Positions 49,045 to 56,372 of a stretch of 64,000 nt of DNA are shown here, piece after piece. Source of the stretch: DATLGB01 sp038232275 (GTDB taxonomy: Bacteria > Actinomycetota > Thermoleophilia > Solirubrobacterales > Solirubrobacteraceae); contig JBBSIC010000001.1 of assembly GCA_038232275.1 (NCBI GenBank), forward strand, positions 62,001-126,000. Direction: 5' to 3'. Below the pieces are notes generated by a model. It was given only the letters and a program-made list of their open reading frames with translations. It did not search any database and was not told the DNA's origin. The translations under genes were made by a program, and so were the position numbers. Numbering within the stretch: the stretch's first letter is position 1; the number at the start of each line of letters is the position of its first letter.

Positions 49045-51020
49045 AGCGCGCGCTGATCACCGGCATCACCGGACAGGACGGCTCCTACCTCGCGGAGCTG
49101 CTGCTCGAGAAGGGCTACGAGGTCCACGGCATGGTCCGCCGGTCCTCGACGGAGAAGTTCGAGCGCATCGAGCACCTGCGCGAGAAGGTCACGCTGCACC
49201 AGGCCGACCTGCTCGACCAGCGGTCGCTGGTCGACGCCCTGCGCGCGTCCAGGCCCGACGAGATCTACAACCTCGCGGCCATGAGCTTCGTGGCCGTGTC
49301 GTGGATCCAGCCGACGCTGACGGCGGAGTTCACCGGCGTGGGCGTGACGAGGATCCTGGAGGCCGTGCGCGAGGCCAGCCCGGACACGAAGTTCTACCAG
49401 GCGTCCTCGAGCGAGATGTTCGGCATGGTGCGCGAGACGCCCCAGACCGAGACGACGCCGTTCTACCCCCGCTCGCCCTACGGCGTGGCGAAGGTCTACG
49501 GCCACTTTATCACGGTCAACTACCGCGAGTCCTACGACCTATTTGCCTGCTCAGGCATACTTTTCAATCACGAGTGCCTACGCGCCAATACGCCGCTCGT
49601 CGTCCGGCGCGACGGCGTCATCTCGGTCGAGACGCCCGCCGATCTCGTGCCACTGCGGGTTAAGGGCCCGTCCACGCAGACCTTCGAGCCGGGCGGGCTG
49701 ACCGAGGTCTGGGATGGAGAGCACTGGACGCCGGTCCTGGCGATCACCGCCACGCGGCGGCGTGCGACCGATCCGGACCACCGGCTGCTGGCGATCGAGG
49801 CGCGGGGCGGCGTGGTCGAGGCCACCGCGCACCACACGATGCTCGACGCCGATCGCGAGGGCCTGCCGGCGCGCGACGTCGAGATCGGCGACCGACTGGC
49901 GCTGACCGACGAGGGCGGAGAGTGCCCGTGCTGGTCGTCGATCACCAAGGAGATGGGCGAGTTCCTCGGGCTGATGTGCGCTGATGGATATGTCGCCCGG
50001 GACGGTGGGAGTCTCAGCTTCACCAACGACGACGGCGGGCTGCGCCGTCGTGCAGCCGAGCTCTGGTCCCGGCTCTTTCTGAAGGGCAGCAGCGAATACG
50101 AGGGCCTGCCCGGGGCCGGCGTGATGAAGCTGAGCTTCAACGACGGGGCGCTCGTCGCCCCGTGGCTGCGCGAGCAGCTCTATACCCGTACCGGCCACAA
50201 GCGCGTACCCTCGCTCGTGCTCAACGCGGGCAGCGACGTGCAGGGGGCCTACCTGGACGGCTACTACGCCGGCGACGGCCTCAAGCGCGGCAACGGCATG
50301 AGCGTCAAGACGAACAGCCCGGTGCTCGCCCAGGGCCTGTGCTGGCTGTACGACTTCGCCGAGCAGCCCGCCTCGGTCTACGTCGAGCGGCGCGCCGGCA
50401 AGACCTACTACCAGCTGAACCTGCCGTCGCTGGCGACCGTCGGCATGAAGGGTCAGCACCTGCGCAAGGACCCGTCCGAGGTGCGCAAGATCGTCGAGCT
50501 GGAGCCGACCGAGGACGACCAGTTCGTCTTCGACCTCGAGACGGAGAGCGGCGTCTTCGCGGCCGGCGTCGGGCGTCTGGTCGTCCACAACAGCCCTCGC
50601 CGAGGGCTGGAGTTCGTCACCCGCAAGATCACCTGGCACGCGGCGGCGATCAAGCTCGGGCTGCGCGAGGAGCTGGCGCTCGGCAACCTCGACGCACAGC
50701 GCGACTGGGGCTACGCGAAGGACTACGTCGAGGCGATGTGGCTGATGCTCCAGCAGGACGCGCCGGAGGACTTCGTGATCGCGACCGGCGAGACGAACAC
50801 CGTCCGGCGGTGCGTCGAGGTCGCCTTCGACCAGGCCGGCGTACACGACTGGGAGAAGTACGTGCGCATCGACGATCAGTTCAAGCGGCCGGCCGAGGTC
50901 GACCTGCTCGTGGGCGATCACGGCAAGGCCACCAGGCAGCTGGGCTGGACGCCGCAGACGAGCTTTGACCAGCTGATCCGGCTGATGGTCGATGCGGACC
51001 TGAAGCGGCTCGGCGACTGA
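49041..51020 (+). CDS. gmd: GDP-mannose 4,6-dehydratase precursor interrupted by an intein
   Basis: Converts GDP-D-mannose to GDP-4-keto-6-deoxy-D-mannose, the entry to GDP-rhamnose, -fucose and -colitose. The 659-residue precursor starts at TTG 49041 (KRALITGITGQDGSYLAELL), with GGAGG ten bases upstream. N-extein motifs: NADP loop, YQASSSEMFG, YGVAKVYGHF (YxxxK). At FNHE the chain is interrupted: residue 179 is Cys and the intein runs to Asn 517 (49575-50591). The C-extein resumes SPRRGLEFVTRKIT, exactly the continuation of the conserved NHESPRRG block, and ends DLKRLGD. Splicing would give a normal 320-residue Gmd. Without splicing, the NADP/substrate site would be destroyed. Confidence 0.93.
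   Translation: MKRALITGITGQDGSYLAELLLEKGYEVHGMVRRSSTEKFERIEHLREKVTLHQADLLDQRSLVDALRASRPDEIYNLAAMSFVAVSWIQPTLTAEFTGVGVTRILEAVREASPDTKFYQASSSEMFGMVRETPQTETTPFYPRSPYGVAKVYGHFITVNYRESYDLFACSGILFNHECLRANTPLVVRRDGVISVETPADLVPLRVKGPSTQTFEPGGLTEVWDGEHWTPVLAITATRRRATDPDHRLLAIEARGGVVEATAHHTMLDADREGLPARDVEIGDRLALTDEGGECPCWSSITKEMGEFLGLMCADGYVARDGGSLSFTNDDGGLRRRAAELWSRLFLKGSSEYEGLPGAGVMKLSFNDGALVAPWLREQLYTRTGHKRVPSLVLNAGSDVQGAYLDGYYAGDGLKRGNGMSVKTNSPVLAQGLCWLYDFAEQPASVYVERRAGKTYYQLNLPSLATVGMKGQHLRKDPSEVRKIVELEPTEDDQFVFDLETESGVFAAGVGRLVVHNSPRRGLEFVTRKITWHAAAIKLGLREELALGNLDAQRDWGYAKDYVEAMWLMLQQDAPEDFVIATGETNTVRRCVEVAFDQAGVHDWEKYVRIDDQFKRPAEVDLLVGDHGKATRQLGWTPQTSFDQLIRLMVDADLKRLGD
49575..50591 (+). mobile_element. 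Intein with LAGLIDADG homing endonuclease in gmd
   Basis: 339 residues, first residue Cys, last two His-Asn, +1 residue Ser: the class 1 splicing set. Block A CLRANTPLVVRRDG; block B EATAHHTML with the T-x-x-H (intein residues 84-87); block F QFVFDLETESGVFAAGVG; block G RLVVHN. The central part has two LAGLIDADG motifs, FLGLMCADGYV (130-140) and YLDGYYAGDG (226-235), so the homing endonuclease is full-length and may be active. It sits in a catalytic-site motif, as inteins usually do. Boundaries are exact to the codon because host Gmd sequence continues on both sides. Confidence 0.93.
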
Positions 51021-51029
51021 CGATCTGTC

Positions 51030-51035
51030 TACCGT
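51030..51035 (+). promoter_or_regulatory. -10 hexamer TACCGT
   Basis: TACCGT, 11 bases before ATG 51047, in the short gap after gmd. Confidence 0.45.
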
Positions 51036-51046
51036 TCGTCGACACG

Positions 51047-51415
51047 ATGGCCGCGGCAGAGAAGTCGTACAGCTTTCGCGCGCCTGCCGACTTCGGCGCT
51101 CGGCTCGCAGCGGCACGCGGCGCTTGGGTGGAACTGGCGGCGCAAGGGCCGGACGTGGCACGGTGGCTGGACCGCGAGCTCTCGATGGAGCTCGCACGGC
51201 AGCGACATCGGGCCCCGCGCCTCGATCAGGCCGCGTTCCTGCGCCTGCTCGCCGAGGCGCTCGTCAGAGCGACCGAGCGCGTGGGCGAGGGTCGCGAGCT
51301 CGCCGGGCGCGAACGCGAGATCCAGACTCGGACCGGCCAGGATCTCGAGGCCTCCGAGTGGGCCGAGGCGGGCATCGAGCTGGCGGATGCCTATCGCCGT
51401 GACGGCGAGACCTGA
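51047..51415 (+). CDS. Uncharacterised 122-residue protein
   Basis: No family recognised. Starts MAAAEKSYSFRAPADFGARL, a short strand followed by helices, slightly like the opening of a ribbon-helix-helix protein. The rest is helical and rich in charged residues (ERVGEGRELAGREREIQTRTG). Sits between two sugar 4,6-dehydratase genes with its own -10 element. A regulator is possible but unproven. Confidence 0.6.
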   Translation: MAAAEKSYSFRAPADFGARLAAARGAWVELAAQGPDVARWLDRELSMELARQRHRAPRLDQAAFLRLLAEALVRATERVGEGRELAGREREIQTRTGQDLEASEWAEAGIELADAYRRDGET

Positions 51416-51425
51416 ACGCGGCGGC

Positions 51426-52475
51426 GTGACCGTGCCGCCGAACTGGCAGGGGCGCCGCGTCCTGCTGACCGGGCACACCGGCTTCAAGGGCGCCTGGCTG
51501 GCGCTCTGGCTCGCGTCGCTGGGCGCGCGCGTGACCGGCCTGTCCGGCCCGCCCCCGTCGACGCCGTCGCTGTACGAGCAGGCCGACGTGGGAGCCGCCT
51601 GCGAGGCCGAGATCGCCTGCGATGTCCGCGACGGCGACGGCGTCGCCGCGGCGCTCGCGTCCGCGCAGCCTGAAGTCGTCTTCCACCTGGCCGCCCAGGC
51701 GATCGTTCGGCGCGCGCTGGCCGACCCCGTCGAGACCTGGGGCGTCAACGTCGTCGGGACCGCCAACGTGCTGACTGCCCTGCCCGACAGCGTGCGCGCG
51801 GTCGTCGTCGTCACGAGCGACAAGTGCTACCGCGACATCGAGTCCGGCCGGGCGATGGTCGAGGACGACCCGCTCGGCGGCAAGGACCCCTACAGCGCGT
51901 CGAAGGCGGCGCAGGAGCTCGTCGTGCGCGCGCACCGGGAGACGCTGCTGCGCGAGCGCGGCGTGCTGGTCGCGTCGGCGCGCGCCGGCAACGTGATCGG
52001 TGGCGGGGACTGGGCGGCGGACCGGCTCGTCCCCGACCTCGTGCGCGCCGCCGCGGCGGGTGAGCCCGTCGTCCTGCGCAACCCCGACGCCGTGCGGCCG
52101 TGGCAGCACGTGCTCAACCCGCTCAGCGGCTACCTCGCGCTCGCCGCGCGTCTGCTCGGCCCGGACGGCGCCGACTTCGACGAGGCCTGGAACTTCGGCC
52201 CGGACGCCGACGACGCCAAGCCCGTCCGCTGGATGGCCGAGCGCCTGCGCGACCGCTGGCCGGGCGGCGGGCCGGAGGTGCGCGTCGAGCCCGACCCCGA
52301 CGCGGGCAAGGAGTCCGTCCTGCTGCGCCTAGACTCGTCCAAGGCGCGCGAGCGGCTGGGGTGGGCGCCGGTGTGGGACCTGGCGGAGGGGCTGGACGCG
52401 ACGGTGGAGTGGTACGTAGCGTCCGATCCGCGCGCACTCTGCCACGCGCAGATCGCCGCGTTCTCCGGCCGGTAA
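51426..52475 (+). CDS. rfbG: CDP-glucose 4,6-dehydratase
   Basis: NAD-dependent formation of CDP-4-keto-6-deoxyglucose, entry to 3,6-dideoxyhexoses (abequose, paratose, tyvelose, ascarylose) and related sugars. About 349 residues from GTG 51426. Signatures: NWQGRRVLLTGHTGFKGAWL (family-specific GHTGFKG), GPPPSTPSLYEQA, VFHLAAQAIVRRALADPVETW, VVVTSDKCYRD, PYSASKAAQELV (YxxxK), GNVIGGGDWAADRLVPD, RPWQHVLNPLSGYL. ATG 51387 is open upstream, but GTG 51426 or 51432 gives the usual N-terminus. Downstream enzymes of the dideoxy pathway are not in view. Confidence 0.9.
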   Translation: MTVPPNWQGRRVLLTGHTGFKGAWLALWLASLGARVTGLSGPPPSTPSLYEQADVGAACEAEIACDVRDGDGVAAALASAQPEVVFHLAAQAIVRRALADPVETWGVNVVGTANVLTALPDSVRAVVVVTSDKCYRDIESGRAMVEDDPLGGKDPYSASKAAQELVVRAHRETLLRERGVLVASARAGNVIGGGDWAADRLVPDLVRAAAAGEPVVLRNPDAVRPWQHVLNPLSGYLALAARLLGPDGADFDEAWNFGPDADDAKPVRWMAERLRDRWPGGGPEVRVEPDPDAGKESVLLRLDSSKARERLGWAPVWDLAEGLDATVEWYVASDPRALCHAQIAAFSGR

Positions 52476-52534
52476 AGAGCGGAGGCGCGTATGTCGCCGT
52501 CTCAGCGCACGGGGGCGGGCGCCGCCCACCGCTC

Positions 52535-52540
52535 TATCGT
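52535..52540 (+). promoter_or_regulatory. -10 hexamer TATCGT
   Basis: TATCGT, 12 bases before ATG 52553 of the GT2 gene; preceded by a G+C-rich inverted repeat at 52513-52527 that may terminate rfbG. Confidence 0.45.
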
Positions 52541-52552
52541 GGCCCGGCCGCG

Positions 52553-53497
52553 ATGACGACCCCCCGCTGGCCAGAGCCTCGCCAACTGATGCGGATCGCC
52601 GTTGTGGTCCTCACGTGGAACGGTCGTGAGGACACGCTCGCCTGCCTGCGATCCGTGATGGCGCTCGACTGGCCGGACCTCGACGTCGTCGTCGCCGATA
52701 ACGGCTCGCTCGACGGCACCGAGGAGGCCGTGGCACGCGCGTACCCCGCGGTCCACGTCGTGCGTAACGGCGAAAACCTCGGATTCTCCGAAGGCAACAA
52801 CCGTGGTATCGCGGCGGCCCTCGAGCGCGGGGCGGAGGCCGTGCTGATCCTCAACAACGACACCACTGTGCCCCCCGAGTTATTGGCAACGCTCGCTGAC
52901 GCCCTAGGGGACGGCGTAGGAGCCATCTCCCCGGTGGTTCGGTACGCAGACGGGTCGCGTCGCATCTGGTTTGCGGGCTCGCTCTACGACCCACGTCTCG
53001 GCCACGCCGGCCGGCCGTCACGATGGGAGAGCGGCAAGGAGGAACTTCCTGCCGAGCCCGTGGAAATCGACCGCGCAGCCGGAGCCGCCATGCTCGTCTC
53101 CCGAACGACGATCGAGTGCCTCGGCGCCTTCGACCCCGAGCTGTACTACCTCTACGAAGACGTCGAGTGGTCGCTGCGCATGCGCAGCGCCGGATTGACC
53201 GTCCTGCTGGACCCGCGCACGAGCGTCTCGCACACCGGCTCTGCGAGCCAGGATGGCTTCGCCTGGACGCCGCTGACGCTGTACTACGGGACCCGCAACG
53301 ATCTCGAAGTCGGTCGCCGCTGGTCCGGACACCACGGCACCCGCGCGCTCGCCCGGGAGATGGTGTGCGTCGCTGTGCATGTGGCCGCTGCGCTTAAGCG
53401 CCCGAGGCGACGCTTCGCCTGTGCCGCCGCCGCTCTTGCCGGCTGGTCCGACTTCCGGCGCGGGCGCCTCGGACAGCGGCAAGGACGGCCGCTGTAA
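52553..53497 (+). CDS. GT2 glycosyltransferase (rhamnosyltransferase-like)
   Basis: 314 residues: RIAVVVLTWNGREDTLACL, VVADNGSLDGTEEAV, FSEGNNRGIAAAL, LILNNDTTVPPELLATL (metal-site NND), AGAAMLVSRTTIECLG and ELYYLYEDVEWSLRMRSAG. This set is typical of WbbL-like deoxyhexose transferases, matching the nearby GDP- and CDP-6-deoxysugar genes. Ends in a basic tail. Convergent with the GT4-TM fusion gene; a hairpin separates them. Confidence 0.89.
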   Translation: MTTPRWPEPRQLMRIAVVVLTWNGREDTLACLRSVMALDWPDLDVVVADNGSLDGTEEAVARAYPAVHVVRNGENLGFSEGNNRGIAAALERGAEAVLILNNDTTVPPELLATLADALGDGVGAISPVVRYADGSRRIWFAGSLYDPRLGHAGRPSRWESGKEELPAEPVEIDRAAGAAMLVSRTTIECLGAFDPELYYLYEDVEWSLRMRSAGLTVLLDPRTSVSHTGSASQDGFAWTPLTLYYGTRNDLEVGRRWSGHHGTRALAREMVCVAVHVAAALKRPRRRFACAAAALAGWSDFRRGRLGQRQGRPL

Positions 53498-53500
53498 TCC

Positions 53501-53517
53501 CGCCCGGGTCGCGGGCG
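53501..53517. terminator. Stem-loop between convergent genes
   Basis: CGCCCG-GGTCG-CGGGCG, six base pairs with a five-base loop, in the 29-base gap between stop codons at 53497 and 53527. Confidence 0.5.
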
Positions 53518-53526
53518 CCACGGCGC

Positions 53527-55518
53527 TTACCCGGCCTTCGCCGGGGCCGCGCGGGGAACCGCCACTAGGCGCAGGTCTGAGACGAACAAACGCTCCTTCG
53601 GATCCGACTGAACCGACCGAACCGTGAACGACACCGAGTCAGCCACCTGAAAGGGGCCGGCCTGTACAGTCGTCGTGGTGGGCGTCACGGTCACGGAACG
53701 CCGCCTGCCCCCGATCCGAAGCACCACCCTTGCTCGCCCGCGGCTCGTCGCGGCCGCAAGGTGGACGGTCACCGGTCCGCTCAGGCCGGGAGTCATGCGG
53801 ATAGCCGTGGAGGAGCCGACGGGCACTTCGAACGACGGACGCCCGAGGGGATCGGGCACCAGCAACTGACGCTGGCGCAGCAGGCCCTCACCGGGGGCGC
53901 GGAAGCGCGCGTCGATCGGCGAGATGGTCAGCGGGGGACCACTAGTCGGCTTGCGCGCGTCGATGGGATAAAGCGCAAGCGCCTGACGGGCACTTCCTGT
54001 GGATCGGAAGGGGCCGAGCATCAAGACGCTGGGGTCCTTCGCGACGTTTGCGAGCGCCTTCTCGTCACGCGATGTCACGGCCTCCAAGCGGCTATCCCGC
54101 GGGCCCACGACGACTGCGCCAACCGAGAAGTACCGGGCTGGGCGACCGCTCGGCAGGACGCTGATCCGAGCTACGGGGGGGTCGATCCTGTGCCACGTGT
54201 CGCTGAGCGTGCGGCGGAGCGACGGGACGGGCGCGGGCACCGTCGTGGTCACCCCTGACCCGTAGACCGTATTCGGGTCAAGCATCGCGGGTTTCGTTAC
54301 GATCCTCGGAGGTACAGGCTCGTTGATCTGACGGGCGGCGACGAACGACAACAGTACGAGCAGCAGGAGGAGCGCGGTGCCGGCCATCAACGCAGCGACC
54401 CACGGTCGCAGCGCGCGGGGGCCGACGGCCGACGGCTGCGGTAGATGGGCCAAAACCCCGTCGGTCATCTTCGAGAAGGAGTACCGCTTGACATGCGCAA
54501 CGCCTGCCGACCGCAGGTCCGCGCGCATCCGTTCGTCGCGGAGGACTCTGGCGATCGCCTGGGCCCAGTCCACGGGATTGTCGCCACCGACGTACAGGCA
54601 CCCCGGGCCGCCTGTCTCGCGCAGCACATCCAGGTCCCGCACCACGGCCGGGACGCCAGATGAGAGAGCCTCGGCCAGCGGCATGCAGAAGGACTCTCGT
54701 TCCGACGCCATCACAAAGAGGCCGGCGGACCGATACGCGTCGACCAGCGATCCAAGGGAGAGACCGCTTTGCATCGAGAGCATTCCCGCCCCGTCCGCTT
54801 TGAGCGCGTCCACGGTGCGCTCAACGCTCACCGCCCAGCTCTCGTCCACGTCCCGACTGCCTATCAGACGTAGTGCCGGCCGGGGTTCGGCGAGGCTCTG
54901 CCAGGCGTCCAGCAGGAGGTCGTGGCGCTTGTGCCGATAGAAGTCCGCGACGCAGAGGATGCCTTCACCCGGGCTCGCCCTGGGGCGGAAGCGGTACTGG
55001 TCGATGCCAAGCGGGACGACGCCCGCCTGGCGCCCGATCGCCGTCTCAACCAGGGACCGCTGGTGCTCGGAGGGCACGAGCACGGATGCGGCCGTGCGCG
55101 AGGTGCGGGCGATGGCCCACCGGCGCAGCCGGTTCGACGTCGCGTCATCCTGAAAGGCAACCGGGTTCAGCAGGTAGGAGACGACGGGCACGCCGACGCC
55201 CGTCGGGAGCATGCCGGCGGGCGAGAGCAGGACCGTCGCTTCCAGGCGACGAACGAGCCCGGGCAACTTGGTCGCCTGCCAGACGACGCGGCGGAACAAC
55301 TCCAGGCGCGATGCGGCGCGCAGGGTGATCAGCTGCACGTAGTCATCCGAAGCGAGGCCGCGGAGGACGATCGACCTCTCACGGGCGATCACGAACACCG
55401 CTTCCACCGACTCCGAGCGGGCGAGCCGCCGCGCCAGGTGGATGATCGCGTACGCCGTGCCGCCGAAGCGTGCGGCCGTGGCGTCAATGAGGATTCGGTG
55501 GCGCTCTGAGCTGGTCAC
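53527..55518 (-). CDS. GT4 glycosyltransferase fused to a membrane anchor and outer domain
   Basis: 663 residues from GTG 55518. Residues 1-365: GT4 with ILIDATAARFGGTAYAIIHLA, VLVPSEHQRSLVETAIG, GILCVADFYRHKRHDLLL and the E-x7-E motif in SERESFCMPLAEALSSG. Residues 372-394 form one hydrophobic helix (VAALMAGTALLLLLVLLSFV). Residues 395-663 are beta-rich and predicted outside (GPVTVHLAAATSRGRARVVL, VSFTVRSVQSDPKERLF), without a family I recognise. So the catalytic part would be cytosolic and the new domain extracytoplasmic. Start overlaps the preceding GT2 stop (GTGA), so it is in the Wzx/Wzy operon. Confidence 0.8.
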   Translation of the reverse strand: MTSSERHRILIDATAARFGGTAYAIIHLARRLARSESVEAVFVIARERSIVLRGLASDDYVQLITLRAASRLELFRRVVWQATKLPGLVRRLEATVLLSPAGMLPTGVGVPVVSYLLNPVAFQDDATSNRLRRWAIARTSRTAASVLVPSEHQRSLVETAIGRQAGVVPLGIDQYRFRPRASPGEGILCVADFYRHKRHDLLLDAWQSLAEPRPALRLIGSRDVDESWAVSVERTVDALKADGAGMLSMQSGLSLGSLVDAYRSAGLFVMASERESFCMPLAEALSSGVPAVVRDLDVLRETGGPGCLYVGGDNPVDWAQAIARVLRDERMRADLRSAGVAHVKRYSFSKMTDGVLAHLPQPSAVGPRALRPWVAALMAGTALLLLLVLLSFVAARQINEPVPPRIVTKPAMLDPNTVYGSGVTTTVPAPVPSLRRTLSDTWHRIDPPVARISVLPSGRPARYFSVGAVVVGPRDSRLEAVTSRDEKALANVAKDPSVLMLGPFRSTGSARQALALYPIDARKPTSGPPLTISPIDARFRAPGEGLLRQRQLLVPDPLGRPSFEVPVGSSTAIRMTPGLSGPVTVHLAAATSRGRARVVLRIGGRRRSVTVTPTTTTVQAGPFQVADSVSFTVRSVQSDPKERLFVSDLRLVAVPRAAPAKAG

Positions 55519-56372
55519 AACGCCGTTCTCCTGCCGATCCGGTGCGACAATACCCGGCCGCGCACTCGCAGGACGGCCCGAACCAACACGCGATCGAGAT
55601 GGGTCCGACCGAGGTGGCGCTCGTAGTACCGCGCCGCCGACGCGTGGAACGCGGCGACGGTCCGGCGGCTGCGGCCGCTGGACCCGGTTGCGTGATCCGC
55701 CACGGCAGCCGGCTCGATCCAGGTTCGCCGGCCGAGTTGCAGCGCACGCCGGCACAGGTCGGCGTCCTCCCAGTACATCCAGTAGCCCTCATCGAAGCCG
55801 CACAGCGCTTCCCAGTCGCTGTGCCGGACCAGCATGCAGGCGCCGGAGACCCAGTCCACGCTGGCCGCCTGTCGTGCCGTGGAGTCCGCGAGCTGTCGCG
55901 GCGTGCGCCCCAGGCGGCGCAGGAGCGCGGTCAGGCCGCTGCTGCGGCCGAGCACGCCCGTGCTCACGCCCGGGAAGCGGCGCGCGTTGTGCTCGAGCTC
56001 ACCGTCCGCCATATAGATCCGCGGGGCCACTATGGCCGCGTCTGGTTGCCCGGACAACCTCGAGGTCAGGGCCCGCAGCGCCCCAGGCCGAAGCACCAGG
56101 TCAGCGTTGAGCACCAGGATCGCGGCTTCACGCAACGAGGCCGCCCCAAGGTTGGCGGCGGCGCCGAACCCCACGTTGCCCGGGGCCGCCAGCCACTCGC
56201 AGTCCGTGACCGGGGCGTCCGTCAGGCCATCCTCGGCCGCGCTTGTGTCCACCACCAGGATGCGCGCAGGCGCTGGTTCCTGTCGGACAAGCGCGTCGAC
56301 GCAGTCGCGCAGCGCCGCCGGAGTGCGGTAGTGGACGATCACGGCGCCCACCGCCAGCTCAGGGCCCGACAT
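55515..56372 (-). CDS. GT2 glycosyltransferase
   Basis: 285 residues, GT-A fold: VGAVIVHYRTPAALRDCV, VVDTSAAEDG, GNVGFGAAANLGAASL, VLNADLVLRPGALRAL (NAD metal site), SGACMLVRHSDWEALCG and GYWMYWEDADLCRRALQLG. Rhamnosyltransferase-like layout; donor unknown. Its stop overlaps the GT4-TM start (GTGA), and its ATG 56372 lies 14 bases inside the end of the ligase gene, so the operon is translationally coupled. Confidence 0.88.
   Translation of the reverse strand: MSGPELAVGAVIVHYRTPAALRDCVDALVRQEPAPARILVVDTSAAEDGLTDAPVTDCEWLAAPGNVGFGAAANLGAASLREAAILVLNADLVLRPGALRALTSRLSGQPDAAIVAPRIYMADGELEHNARRFPGVSTGVLGRSSGLTALLRRLGRTPRQLADSTARQAASVDWVSGACMLVRHSDWEALCGFDEGYWMYWEDADLCRRALQLGRRTWIEPAAVADHATGSSGRSRRTVAAFHASAARYYERHLGRTHLDRVLVRAVLRVRGRVLSHRIGRRTAL

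Noticed and set aside
49575..50591. Inserted segment as an ordinary domain insertion in Gmd
   Set aside because: Cys1, terminal His-Asn, +1 Ser, T-x-x-H block and two LAGLIDADG motifs together identify an intein; host sequence continues seamlessly after it.
51047..51415. Toxin-antitoxin antitoxin
   Set aside because: The ribbon-helix-helix resemblance is slight and no toxin-sized partner overlaps it; the neighbours are sugar enzymes.
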